From: Certhia americana
Taxonomy: Eukaryota; Chordata; Aves; Passeriformes; Certhiidae
Assembly (NCBI GenBank): GCA_018697195.1
Contig: CM031879.1
Span: 31,142,834-31,206,833 of the forward strand
DNA length: 64,000 nucleotides
Reading direction: 5' to 3'
The translations under genes and the position numbers were made by a program. Positions within the stretch are counted from its first letter, which is position 1. Every line of letters begins with the position of its first letter. The notes beneath the pieces are model-generated. The model was not told the DNA's origin. It saw nothing but the letters and a program-made list of their open reading frames with translations, and did not search any database. Of this stretch, positions 27,154 through 40,092 are shown one piece after another.

Positions 27154-27180
27154 CCTGGTATCTGTGTGTGGGTTTTTAAG

Positions 27181-27305
27181 ATTGCAGGTACACCTGCCAC
27201 GCTCACTGCCGAGACCTGGTGCACCTGGGCTGCCGGCGGAATGGAAAATTAATGGACTGCCTGGCTCCGCATGACACCTTAGATTCATATTACAGCACCA
27301 GTCAG
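27181..27305 (+). CDS. RASSF3: RASSF3 long isoform, exon 2: second half of C1 zinc finger
   Basis: A 125-base exon with acceptor TTTTTAAG| and donor CAG|GTAAGA. Joined to the G left over from exon 1 it reads D-C-R-Y-T-C-H-A-H-C and so on (residues 92-133). This supplies C93, H98, C101 and C109. The complete finger is H65-x10-C76-x2-C79-x10-C90-x2-C93-x4-H98-x2-C101-x7-C109, the spacing expected of a C1 domain. It matches RASSF1A/RASSF5A segments such as CKFTCHxxCRxL. Residues 110-133 form a linker ending …YYSTSQ, comparable to the linker after the C1 domain of RASSF5A. The exon ends in phase 0, the same phase as the short-isoform exon. Use of the downstream AG at 27187 would shift the frame and destroy the finger, so 27180 is the right site. 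Transcription across this exon is not shown by sequence alone. Confidence 0.87.
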
Positions 27306-29377
27306 GTAAGAGATCTTGTGCTCGTGTAATTAATTACTGCTTTCTCTTGTTAGCTCTGTCATGAAGTGTGATCTTCCTGCCTCATCTGGCTGCTCGGGAA
27401 GAATGTCTCAATTAGGCACGGCCAGCAAAGCTGGATTCCCCACCCAGTGCTGTGGTTTTACAGCACAGCTGGGTCGAGGTGCAACTGGCTGCTGCCAGCT
27501 GGGTCACTCCTGCCCCAGCTAGTTTTCAGCTAAACTGACCGAAAAGTCATTCCACAAAACACTGTTTTTCCTATTAGTTTTGGCCACTCTGGGGTCATTT
27601 ACACCTAACCAGTAGAAAACTCTGAGATGGCATCTGTGATAGCATACAGACACTCTTGTTTTTATTTTTAGAGGGGAGGGAGGATGAAGAATTGTTGCAA
27701 GTTTTTTGTGTATAAGTTGCTTTTTTCAAGCCTTTTATTTAAGCACAAAAAACCCCCCTTTGTTAACACCGGTCTGGTCTAAACTTAGAGTGTTACTGGT
27801 TTAACAGAAAAGTGTTATTCAAAGCATAATTAGTGAAAACAAATTGGTATATGCATATCCACAGTGACCAATTTAACCCTTTACTATCTTTAGAACTCAT
27901 ATTGAAGAAAAGTCCTTATAGGGTGAGAGAGATAAAACTGAAATAATCCCAGACCCAGCTATCATTGATCATACTCATTACTTTTATTCACTGTAAGAAT
28001 TTATGTTCACTGTAAGACTCAAGAGAGATTCATAGAACAGCCAAACCTACCCTGGCTTTAATCATCCACAGAACTGCCAAGCACAGCCTGTGCCATGCTA
28101 CAAGTTACCAGCTGTAAAACTTGTGCCCACCCAACATACTTCTGTCCCCAAGAAGTCTCCTCTTCCCTTCCTACTGCCACCATAAGGTGCATAAATGCAT
28201 AAAACTAATGTTCTGACACACACCAGTTGTACACCCCGTGTCACTTTTCCTACCCAAGGGATATCACGTTAACAGATTTGTGGGATGGGTTGTTTGGGTC
28301 TGGGGTGTTTTTTTTTTTTTTCAATAATGTTGTACAGAATAAACATTTTTAATTTAAGTTAAGCGTATTTTTGTATCTTACTTATGCTAAGGTCTTAAAA
28401 GACTATTTTATATGGCAAGAAACTAGAATTCTTGGGTATTTTTTCTTGTGGTATTGTCCATTATAACAGTGGAGGCACTATAACTGCCCTCAGAAACTGC
28501 CCAATTATGTACATGAAAAATTGCTCCACAAGTATATTAATACACCACAGCAGATACCCCTTTTAGACAGCAACTTCTGCTTTAATTTTTTCTTTCCTGA
28601 AATCAGTCTGGTCTAAGGAACCAAACAGATGCTACTTGTCTTCAAAGTCATTGCTATCTTCCTACTTTAATTTACCCCTTGTGGGATATGCAGTCACAGG
28701 TGATTGTAGCCATAACCCTATTTAAAGACAGATACTAAAAAATACTAAGGAGGGCAAGAGAATCCACCTTGAGGATTGCAAAAATTTAGTCTGATTCAGC
28801 TCTGAAGCCCAGAAACACAATCGCTAACTAAAGATGGTGCGCTGCCATTTCAGTGAAATAGTCTAAGGATGCACAGATGCAAGCTTAACTTGGTGGAAAA
28901 AGCAGCAAGAAATATCAATGTACAGTTGAGATAAACCCCAATGCTTACATTCCTCTGTGATGATCGCTTACTCACCGGTGAATCAACCAAAGAAGTATTT
29001 TCTCAGAGGATTCCAAATTAAAAAATAGTACAGCACTTTTCCTTTCCAGGTCCTGTTAAGCAAAATTCCTGTAGCATATATAGAAGGCCTAAAATCCAGA
29101 TGGGAAACATTTGATGGACAAAGTTAGACTTTATCCTCAGCCCTTGCCATAGACATGTCAGACAGATTCCAGGAAGCATTTTTATAATTTTATTTTTTTT
29201 AGCAGGAAAAAAAATGGAACTTGTTACAGACTTATGTCAAAACCAATTTTTATGAAATTATTATTCTACATCTCTATGAAAAGAGGATGAAAAAGTAAAA
29301 CAATCCAGATAAGTAAAACCAATATTTGGTCACACAAAGATGTGTAATGACTTCTAGTGACTAGAGTGATTTTTCAG

Positions 29378-29515
29378 GAGAGTCCTGGAACGGATTGCCC
29401 AGGGAAGGGGTGAAGTCATCATCCATGGAAGTGTTTAAAAAAAAAAAAAAATTAGTAGATGTGGCACTTCACAATATGGTTTAGTGGCTTTAGTAGTATT
29501 TGGTTGAAGGCTGGT
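29378..29515 (+). mobile_element. CR1 LINE 3'-end remnant
   Basis: The order 'cctggaacggattgcccagggaag…gtgaa-tcatcatccatggaagtgttta' then 'tagatgtggcacttcacaatatggtttagtgg' follows the 3' untranslated region of CR1 elements closely. An expanded A-run at about 29438-29451 interrupts it. It is truncated at both ends. Confidence 0.7.
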
Positions 29516-31342
29516 GTTTGTCCTCCAGGTCATCACTGAATTTTCTCTGCAAGCACAACATTTTATTTTGTAGAATAGATGCTGCTCCAATTATTCAGAT
29601 TGTGACTAAGGACATTGTGTCTCTTGTGAGTTCCGTGTGTCGTCTTGTTGGGAAGAGTGAAGGGAAATAACTCAGATGCTGAAAGGCAGAGTAGTAGGAG
29701 AGGAAGATGTAATGGCAACCCAAGTTTTGGAAGTGTGGGTGACTCTCAGAAATAAAATAGGATGGGAGCAAAGAGAGAAGGGCATTAAAAATATTTTTTA
29801 CTCAAAAAGTTGTGTACAGCTTGCCTGCGAGAGACCTAAAAAAGAACTAGTGCTGTCCTGGGTATGCATACTGAGCAAGGAAACTCTTTCTTGCTCTTTG
29901 AGACTAAGAGTACTTAGGGGAGCCAAATTTCATGTGCATTTGTTTGTGCGCAACAAGATCGCATCAAAGAAGTACTGTTTTTTCCTACTGATTTCCTTCC
30001 TCTTGGAAGAAGTCACACTTTGGCTGCTTGCAGTGGGTGACAGTTGTTGCAAATCTCTTTCCTCACTAGCTGTTTGGGTCAGTGTGTGCCTGACATCTGA
30101 TACATGAAAGATGAGGATTTAAATTCTATTTTCAGCGTCCATCATCCACAGGTTTTGAGGCAGCAATCACTTACATGCAGAAAACCTGGAATGTTTCCTG
30201 TTGGGTCATTTTCTTTACGCACGGCTGTCCCACATGCACAGTGCAGATGGAGCTGCCATGGGAATCTGCAAGGTTTGAATTCACTCCTTCCTCTGCTACT
30301 GACCTGCTCAGACCACTTTGTCTTTCTAGGACTTGTCTATTTCTCTTGTAGGTAAAAAAGGAATCAGAATTTTTTAAAATACTTCTTATATCTCTGAATG
30401 GGAACATTGTTGCAAAAGCTGGCATTAGGTTACCATTTAATTAAACACAGTTCCCAGTTCAGCTGCCTTCTCAAAATTACTAGTTCCTTCCATGCTAAAA
30501 TTTTCTGGACTTTATCAGCCTTAAGGTGATTTTTAACTTTCTGTTTAAAGTTTGAACCTGTATCTCATGTATAAAACTGAACAGGTGTTTAGTATAAGAT
30601 CGTTAAGGGGTCAGAGGATGGGGAAAAAGAGGATGAGAAAAAGACTGAACCTATCTTCTTTACAAAATTATTCTTGCATTCTTATTCTGTGGATGACATT
30701 CAGTCTGCAGGGTTTTACTTAGATGCAGGACTGTACTTTTGAAGCAAATATTCCAATTGTCTTAACTTTCCTTGTTTTGGTTGATAGCAGGCAGTAGTCA
30801 AAGGACAAAATCAATTCCACTTCAGGTGAAAACTAAGCTGCTTCCTGAAGTCTGTGGGAAGAGGCTCTTCAGGAGCCAACCTAACACACTCAGTCCACCA
30901 GATCAAAGCAGAGATTTTCTTAAGTAAACATTATGAAGGATTTCTATTGAGGACTTTGGATTCTCAGCACCACTTGCTGTTTTTTACAGAGCTGTGTGTT
31001 GCACTACATTATTTGCTAAAATAGGCATTAGATTCTTGGCACAGAACTTTCACCAGTGATGCCTGCTTTTGCTTTATCTATATCGTGACTTTGAAAATCA
31101 CATGGCATGCAAAACTAGTTAATTTTGCATGAGCTGTGCTAGTCAAATGCAGATTTGCAAAGATCACACATGTATTTGTGAATGTCTCACCCATACACTG
31201 AACATGAATTTAAATTGTGAAGAGATTTTGCAGGAATGCTCAAACTTCTTAGTATTTATGGAGAGGGATGGCTTGCTAACAGACCATAGTCCTGGGCTTT
31301 GTGCCTTTACTTCCTTCTGGGATGACTATTCTGTTTTGAAAT

Positions 31343-31388
31343 GCTTTTTTTTTTCTTTCTTTCTTTTTTTTTTCTTTTCTTTTTTTTT
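31343..31388. repeat. Pyrimidine (T/C) tract
   Basis: Interrupted T-run with regularly placed C (TTTC units), with no A or G. It is a low-complexity simple repeat. Confidence 0.9.
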
Positions 31389-32166
31389 AACACTAAAGCT
31401 AGTTTGAAGTAATTTATTGGCCCTCTTGTGCTGGTACAGGTTAGATCTTTTCTTGTAAAGTGTCATGGCACCTCTGCATTTGCATAAATTCCTTCACACA
31501 GGGAGATTATTACTTTGTGATGATGGCAGACAACACTTTGAACTCTTAACTCTCTATGAACTAACACCATTTCAGATTTGTCAGGCAATATGAATGTATC
31601 TCCTGCTTGATGCAGGTGATATAAATTGCACTTAATTCTGCTGCAATGACCTGGCAGTGCCCTGACTACAGCAGAGCTTGATGCCCAGCTGTAGTTCCTG
31701 GTCCTGAATTCTTGTTCATGCCCATCTGGTTTTCCATGTTCCCCTTGCTCTTCCACTCCTAGTGGCACCAGGACTGCTGGTTTTGGACAAAGCTCTTTTA
31801 AAATGGGTCAGGAAAATGTTGTATCTTTTGATGTTTGTCCCTACAAAGCCCAGTCATCTCTTCAGTTCTCAACACAGCCTGTGAACAGTGCTGTCAGCAC
31901 AAGACCCGATGGGTATTATGATGTGGCTGGAACACCTTAAACTCCAAATAACCCTGAACAAATGTCTTGTTGAGCCACAGTTTGAGAATCTAGGCTTAAG
32001 ATTTCCCTTATGGGAAAGAAGAATTTCTTACAGGCTCTTAACTGCTGATTTTGCAAAGAGAGTCAACAGATTTCCAGTGGATTTCCCTCTTCTACAATTC
32101 TACCAGCAACTGGAGCACTTGGGTGCACACATGAGTGGTCAAACAGTCCCAGAATATGGAATATGG

Positions 32167-32251
32167 TCAAGTATAACAAGGGTCTGAAGAGATCTTTAAT
32201 ATCAGACACTTTCTAGTGCACTTACTCAAGAGGCTGATTTTATTTTTGCAT
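32167..32251. repeat. 85-bp direct repeat, copy 1
   Basis: This segment recurs at 35436-35520 with the same length and three substitutions (about 96% identity by direct base comparison). Similarity stops sharply at both edges. Neither copy has flanks that identify a known mobile element. Confidence 0.93.
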
Positions 32252-32332
32252 AACCATTTTTGCAAACCAGCTTGATTTTGTTAACAAGTCGTTGGAGCTC
32301 AAAAGGCCTAATTTTTCAGCTTCTTTCTCTGA

Positions 32333-32350
32333 GTGTGTATATATACACAC
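32333..32350. repeat. 18-bp perfect palindrome (GTGTGTATATATACACAC)
   Basis: A perfect self-complementary stretch made of alternating purine and pyrimidine, so it could adopt Z-DNA or a cruciform. It is probably just a short simple repeat. Confidence 0.85.
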
Positions 32351-35300
32351 ATAAATATTTCGTTATATATAAAAGGTCTAGGAAATTCCATGATGAAACT
32401 GTCCTTACAGATTACTAAGGCTGTGGGTTTAAGTAGCTGAAAACGAAGCTCACAATGTCAAACATTGCAAGTACCCAATGGCAGAAATATATGGCTCAGG
32501 TAAAAAGATGTGGCCCTAGATGTTTCTCTCCTGAACAGACTTCCTACAGAGATTAAAGAGGAAATTATGTATATAGGTTGTCCGTGGTCTTCTAACACAG
32601 CACTCAGAAAAAGCTGGGTAAAGAGCTTTTTTGCCAATTTCTTCTGCTGACAAGCAGAGTAGGATGAATAAAGCTCCTTTCCAGCAATCCTCTCCTGTGC
32701 TACCACATTGCCAATTACAGGCACAACACCTCTGACTGACATGCCAAGGCCTTCTCAAGAGTCTAAGTATCGAAGCCATTATGTGGATTTTAATATTTTC
32801 CTGTTTTTCTATCATGTTAGATGAATTAAAAAGTTACAAATTTTTATGCATGTCACAGGTAGAATTCATTTTCTTCTGCAAGTTGACAAGCCTTCCCAAA
32901 GAGGTCTCACTACACTCAAGTTTTCTGAAAGACAGAGAGCACTTAGAGTTGAAGTTTGTACAAGACCTGAGGATCTCACAGTGCTAATACAGAAACTTTT
33001 GGACATGGAAGAGCACTGAAGTTGTCACCTAAATGTACCTGAAACTGAAAGTAGTTTCAGTTACTTCCCTTAAAAGATATGATAGTTGAACGTTTCTTCA
33101 AAAATAACCCATGGAGAAAAAACTGACAACACAGAGCAGAATATCATAATGTAGGTGTGTGCAGTTTTTGATTAATAATGAAAACTACCTTTTAGCTACT
33201 GATTGCTTTCCTCTGCTAACTCTTGGTAATGGTGTGTACTCTGTACAATGGGCATGGGGTTTATGGCTCACACATTTCAAGTCTAGGTTAAACCTGCTTA
33301 TGTTTGGTAATAGTTGAAAGGAAAAGAGGAAATCTCAATTATGTTTGTTTTGGCAGGCAAAGCGAGATTTAAATTTTGACAGTAACTGTGAAAGGTTTTG
33401 AACCAAAACTGAAGCCAATTTCAGTTCTAATTGCGTATATTGTTCAGGTTACTATTAAGGAAATATATTTGGCAAAAAATAAAAGGCTTGATCATTGTAT
33501 AAATTAGAAATTAGTTCCAAGCTTTCAAAAAATAATTTGAGAGTATCCACAGCAGTTCCTGGGGCATTACCCTATGCAACCCTCCCTCATAGGAATATTA
33601 TTAAAATGGGCTTTACACAATACTGACTTAAGGTCATTAAATCATAAATTAATTGTAACATTTTGTAGAGTTGAATTTACTCTATCAGGTATTTGGACTT
33701 CTTCAGTATTCTCTGGCACAAGCGTCATGGAATAATCTGCTGGGTTTTCATGAGCTCACTGAACAAACGCTCAGGTCGATGGAGACTGAGGCAGTAGCTG
33801 ACTATTCCAAGCAGGAAAAATCCAAAAGACACATTTAAACAAGGAGAGGGTTTTAGAACTCAGAGTAGACCTCAAAGCCCAGTAAGTAAAGACTGGAGGG
33901 GGCGCATAGTGAGGGGACTTGTATCATCATACCATCAAATAGAGTTAATACAAACATTTATATTTTTAACAGAATGAACTTCAGCTTCCTGGTGGAAATT
34001 TTAAGCCCACAGAAGCAATCTGAGTTGTGCTTGTACACCATTATTTTTTAAAACTTTTTTTTTAGAAAAACACACATTTTGATCAGTAAATCTGTCTTTA
34101 AACTTTTTTTCTTAAGTTGGGCTTGTTGGGATTTTTTTTCCATTTTAAGTACTTGGTTAATATTCAGGCCTGACATTTCAAACAGAAAGGTAACAAGCTC
34201 ACTGCTTAAAGCACACATTGCTGAAACCTAGAGAAGCTCAATTATCAGTTGTTTAGTAACCAGATCAATATAGTCAAACAGCTCTTATTTTCTAGTTCTG
34301 TTGAAGAAGCAGACAAGGCTTCAAATTACAGGAAAATTCTCCTATTAGTCAAGGGGAACATTTAAAATGCACTTTTGATTTTTTTGCGGTTAAGTGTTCT
34401 CATATTCAAGAGGTTTGTATTGTCTTCCTAGAAAATACTTTTCCCTAAAAACGTAGCCAGCCTCAACCAGCTGCCATTGTAAGATCAGTGTTCTTTTTCC
34501 ACTATTTATTTCTAATACACATATTTTTTCACAATCCTTTCCACTGCTGTCAGTGTTGTGACAGATGTAGGATGTAAAATACCTACTGTACCTTTTTATT
34601 GTGCCAGTTTTCTTCCTAATTCAAAGTTACTAATATCTTCCCAATATCTCGGCAGGCTCAGCAGAGCACAGATGATCACATTGCTAATTTAATACAGGTA
34701 ATATACACTTGCAGGTTCCATATGTTCCAGGTGATCCTCCAGTATTCAAATAGCATTGCTTAATCATGTTGGAGAAAAAATTCAAGGAGAACTGATCCTC
34801 TAAAATGCTAAGTTCTATGTGGAGCTTGAGGGATGGGTTTGTGACAGTTTGCAGCAAAGGGACCAGAGAAGATTTCTCTCTTATCTTCAGGGTAGATATT
34901 TCAACATGCAGATCAGGACAGCAACCACTAGGACAGTTGGTTTTGATGTGGCACGTGAAGGCAACTGGATATTACATCCAAACTTGTGTGCTTGAAGATG
35001 TGTATTTTGCTGTTTTATGTTGTAGATTAGATTGTATGTGGAAGCTGCACAGTTGCTGGGGTGATATATCACTGACATGATAGTGTCCTGAGTGCCTTAC
35101 TGAACCCTCAAAACATGCAAAGAAAATGAGCACTGGTAGGGAAATTGTTAAATGGGGTGTAAATCCTGGGCTCTGCAAATCTCTGTCTCATTGAAGTCCC
35201 TACACTGATTTTTCTCAAAAGTCCATGTGCTGTAGATGACAGATGGAGTATTGAACTTTGCCTTTCAATTAGAGACAGGCTGGCAAACAGAATGACAGTG

Positions 35301-35435
35301 GCTTTTATTCTACCCTTTATGGCCTGATAATGTTTTACAGATCTATTAAACACCTCAATCTAAATAGAATTACCAGCAGCCACGTCAGGTTTGTCCTAAT
35401 CTATTCATCCACAGGGGTAAAGGAGTGACTGGTTT

Positions 35436-35520
35436 TCAAGTATAACAAAGGTCTAAAGAGATGTTTAATATCAGACACTTTCTAGTGCACTTACTCAAGA
35501 GGCTGATTTTATTTTTGCAT
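35436..35520. repeat. 85-bp direct repeat, copy 2
   Basis: Second copy of the segment at 32167-32251, 3269 bases downstream and in the same orientation, with three substitutions near its 5' end and the last 56 bases identical. Confidence 0.93.
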
Positions 35521-36830
35521 TTGAATATTCAGAAGCTGGGCTTGTGATATGACGCAGACTACTTAATTCATCCCGCGCAGACCTGCCCTGAGCAAATGAC
35601 AAGATGGCAGTGAGAACTGATTAAAAAAGGAAGTCAGAACTGTTGGGAAACTCACATTCCATGTTCTCAAATACTCTTCCAGCTTCACATTATCTGGGTT
35701 TTTTATTTAATGGAGTTTCAGACTTTTTGTTTGACTCATGGCATTAGCAGCTGTTGGAAATGTACACAGGATAGATTGCTGCTGCCTTTTGACTCAGTGC
35801 AGGAAGGGCATGATGCAAAACCTTCCCTGGTGGGGAAGGAAGGTGGGGAGTGGTTTTTGATTATTTTTAATGATAACATTGCTGGGTGAAGATAGGAAAA
35901 TATTTGTTCCCAGTCTTTGATACAAAGTAGCATGCCAACCAGGAGTAACAAAGACAGCTGTTAGGAAAACAGGCAGACAACAGAGCCCTATGGTGTTTTG
36001 TTTTTCTTACAGAAATGAAAAGTCTTGTTTCCCAGAGAGCAGGAATCAAATGACAGCAGGTAGCATTTTTTTGTACTGATTCATGGCTTCCTCTAACTGG
36101 TGACACTGCCCAAAAGCTGCCCTCCAGACTCCTCCTCAGTGCAGAAGAGCCCACTTATTCACAGGAACTCAGTTTCTGCCCAGTTATGTGCATGTGCTGC
36201 ACTCTGTGTTCCCCTTCTCCAAGGGATCTCATTCTACAGTGAAGGTCCATTCTTGTATGTGTTGTCTCATATCACTGTGCTCTACAGGAATTGGGGATAA
36301 GAAGTTAAACCTTCCGCATTTACTCTGCAAATAGAGTGTACAAGTGTGTACAAATTCAGTGATGTAGTGTTAACGCTTCTGTATCCTTACTGGGAAAGGG
36401 GAAACTGTCACCAGTTATGTGCCATTTGAAAGCAATGACAATGAAGTCCTACCAGTTAACCTTCTGGGGAGCAGTCTTCTTGTTCCTACCCAAAGCATGA
36501 AGAAGTAGCTGGCTTCCCCAGGTCAAAATATGGTGGGCTCTCTTAGCACTTGCCTGAGATCTCAAGCAATAGCCAGTTTGTCATGTTCCCTCCTCCCTTT
36601 TTGTTTCAGCTATGGTAAGCCTCCATTCCTGCAGCATAGGTCCACTGGGGATTCAGCACCTCTACTTCCCGAGACCTTATGACACTCTACTGTCAAGTGT
36701 AAAAAGCTGCCTGGATACAAAAGGCTGTTATATAGTTTCTTAGGAGCACAGAGGCACAGATACAATATATACACTCCTACAAGCTTCTCAGATCTGGCTT
36801 GTTCTACAGATAATATGTTGATGATCAGTT

Positions 36831-36857
36831 GTTTTTGTTTGTTTGTTTGTTTGTTTG
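36831..36857. repeat. (GTTT)n microsatellite
   Basis: About six GTTT units, nearly perfect. Confidence 0.9.
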
Positions 36858-39800
36858 GGTTCTTTCTGAATACTTGTTTCACAAATGACGTAACAAACCT
36901 TTCCAAAAATTAGATAAAATCCATTTATCACTTCTTTCAAGATGCATAACTTACATTATGGTTGTGATGTCCCAGCTGGGATTTTTGACCCAACAGTAGT
37001 TTTGCATCTTGATCACCTGTGACCTTCATATTGCTTATGACTTGTGCTTTGGTTCCTAATCAAGAGGCCCCTCTATGGATGAATTTTGGATCAGCTCCTG
37101 GCCCAGATGATGTTGGAGCCATAAGCTTGGTCACAGCACAGTTTCTTGAGAAGATAAACCTGGCTGATCTCTGCATGCCTGCCCTATTTGGATAACCCCT
37201 AGAGAAAAATGGAAAAATTACCTCCCCTTCATGTTTGAGAAGAAAATTTTCATCATGGGATCCCAAGAGATCTTCAGACACATGTATTAAAAGTAGTCTA
37301 GTGAACCCATGGAAAGCTGCACATGCCTGTTTCAGGTATTTTGCCTGCTGATGTGTTGCAGTAAGATGGATAACTGGATACGATTACTTGGTTTGCCTAA
37401 ATCATACCCTGTACTTCTCCATCTCTTTCTCTGCTTATGCTTGCAAGTGTGTATTGTAGGCATGGTACATCCCCTTTTAAGGCTTTGTCTTTTCTGACTG
37501 TTTACATAATAAATAAAATAAATACCATCATTGATATGGTATTTTGCTTTACAATCCTAGGTGTGAACAAAGCAGTGATGATGATTACTATGGGACAGCA
37601 GGATGAGGTCAGTACCATGCATCCTGCTGGGGGCTGACCTCACTTAGTTGACTTCAGGATAAAAATTATGTTGTTTTAATTCCAATAGCCTTTCCATCAC
37701 AATTGCTTATCGCAAAATTCTGTGACATTATTCTCTGGGGAAGAAGTGTTCACAAGGCTGAACACTACTTTTATATTTCCCAGTACTCCTGAACTTTGGT
37801 TTAGAGGAACATTGCTTGGTCTACACTCCACTCTGTTTTCCATTTGCATTGTTCTCTTCCCTTGACCTTCCTTTTGCCATCCTGAGTAGTGTTTTCCTTT
37901 ACAGTAACCTTGAAGAGAGATTTCTTTGTCTGCATGTACGACTAATCAGTAAGGTCTTATGATTATTATAAAGCAGTTTGTTGGAGGTGGGAATTAGAGC
38001 ATGAAACAGGGACCGAGGAAGGCAGATATGCAGTCCTTGCTCTACTAATGACTGATTAGATATAGCCTTCAGCAAGTCAATTTGGCCTCAGTTTTCAGAT
38101 GTGCTGATTTAATTTTTAGTCTTTTGCCTCCAGCTTCTTTTCTTCATTGTTTTGCAGGAATGGAGTTGCCCATGGCATGCAAACCTGCTATTTTGTTGTA
38201 CCTCAAAATATGTCTGTCTGGGCAGTCAGAAGTTGAAGTCGGTTTTAGAAATGGTTGTGAGTAGTGTTCCTTACCTATCACCACAATGAGGATAAACTCT
38301 TTCTTGCAAAATGTTATAAGTGAATGAATGCATTAGGTGGGATAGAGTTATGAGTTCTGAGAACTTGATTGTTTCTTCTTTATGCTTTACCTTCTATGAA
38401 TATCCATGAATTTGTTAAAGAATCCATTATTTGGGAAGGAAAGCAAGGTTGATTTCTTAAAGCTGAGGATTGCAGATGAAAGTAAATTCAGAGTTAATTC
38501 AGTATGAGGGAGTGGAAGGAATAAAATCTCTGGCACTTGTCTATGTGAACTATGATTTTATTGAGTTCTTTGCATTATTTTCAACACAAACAACAGATAT
38601 AATTAAAAACAGGAACAACATGTTGGAATGAATGAATACAAGAAAAAACTGTTTTGAAAATACCTACGATCCATATTTTCAGTTGTCATTTGGCAGCTGC
38701 TGTCTGTCTGAAGAAGTGTCGTTAACACTATCCTTTGCAGGTAGGTCAGGAGTCCTCTCCTTCGGCTGTACCATCTTTCTGAAATCCCATGTTTTATCTT
38801 CCAGCAGGAACCTTCCAAGCTGGGCTGGGCTGCACATCTCCCACAACTTTCCCTGCCTCGGCCCACTCCCCAGGCTGCTGGGCTTCACCCCTTTGCTGCC
38901 AGGTCCTCCCACACAGTGCAGGAGCAGCCTGTCAGATGTATACATCCCACATGTGGGGCCAGAGAGAGGACCCACTGCCAGGGAAAGAGGGACACAGAAA
39001 AGGGACAAGAGGGGCCGACGTAAGCCATCTGGATTTTTTATTCTTGATTCCCTCTGTGTCCCATCAAACTGTCTGGACCTCCCTGCACAGCCCCACTCTT
39101 GGGGTTTCTCGAGAATCATGGCATTAGGTTAGACAGTGAAAAAAGAGATGTAGGGTCTAGCAGAGCCAGTAAAAGCAGAGTTTTGCTGCAACAGATCCAG
39201 TTTCACTCACAGTTTATAAACATCCATTTTCTTTTCTTCTTTAAAGTATCTCTAAAGTTTGCAGGTTTGAGCCTTCTTTGGACTGAGATTGCCTGATGGG
39301 GAGTCAGTACATATCCCTGAGCCATGAGGCCTCTGATGTGAGGGAACTCTGTGTGCCCCCATCCCACCCACCCTCAGGCTGTCTGAATTTTAAGATAAGT
39401 TGGTCATGTTCCAACAGCTGGCAGCATTTCATAGACAAGTCCTCTAGATTGTGCTAAAGCGCTGTGCATAAGAGCAGTCTTATTTTACACTCTTCTCCAT
39501 ACTTTCATTTCTTATAAGTCACCTGTGTGTTTTGGCTTCAGTTGAGAAGGAAAAAAAACCTGGCAGTTCTGCTGTAGTCAGATTTGGCAGTCTCACTGGT
39601 TACTTCCAGTAATTATCTCCATGTCACAGATATGCTCTTGGTGCCAGTTCTAGGAAAACCTTCCACCTTTTTGATGTCCGGTTAAGGAAATGGATTCTTT
39701 AGGAAGTGGTTTTTGTTTGAGAACAACCCTTTCTTTACAAATGCTCTCACTGTGATCTTTCACAAAAGGCTGCATTCAAAATTTAAAATATGCTGATGTG

Positions 39801-40092
39801 CAAATAATTTCAATAGCTGACCTGCAGAATCTGTTGGCAGGGCTGCTAGAGGCAGTTTGCTCTGATTCCAGCTGCCTGCTTAATTTTGGCAGCTGCACGC
39901 TTTCTGGCCCAGATGCCTGCAGTCTCTTGTCCAAGTTAGGAGCTAGACAAACTCTATTCACTGTCCTGTAAGTGCACCTCAGCTTATTATCTACATGAAG
40001 AATTAGACCTAAAGCTTGGGCGGCCTTTTGCCTCCCGAAGTTGTTTTAAATGTAAAGCTGTGTCAGGGATGCACAGTGGTGGATGTGGCTGC

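Noticed and set aside
27181..27187. Alternative acceptor ATTGCAG| at 27187
   Set aside because: It would shift the frame by seven bases and remove the C93-C109 zinc ligands.
117..27305. Assigning the C1 exons to RASSF1 or RASSF5
   Set aside because: The linked short exon at 52418-52546 has the RASSF3-specific FFFTARTSFFRR signature on the same strand with compatible phase, and no other RASSF gene is seen in the window.
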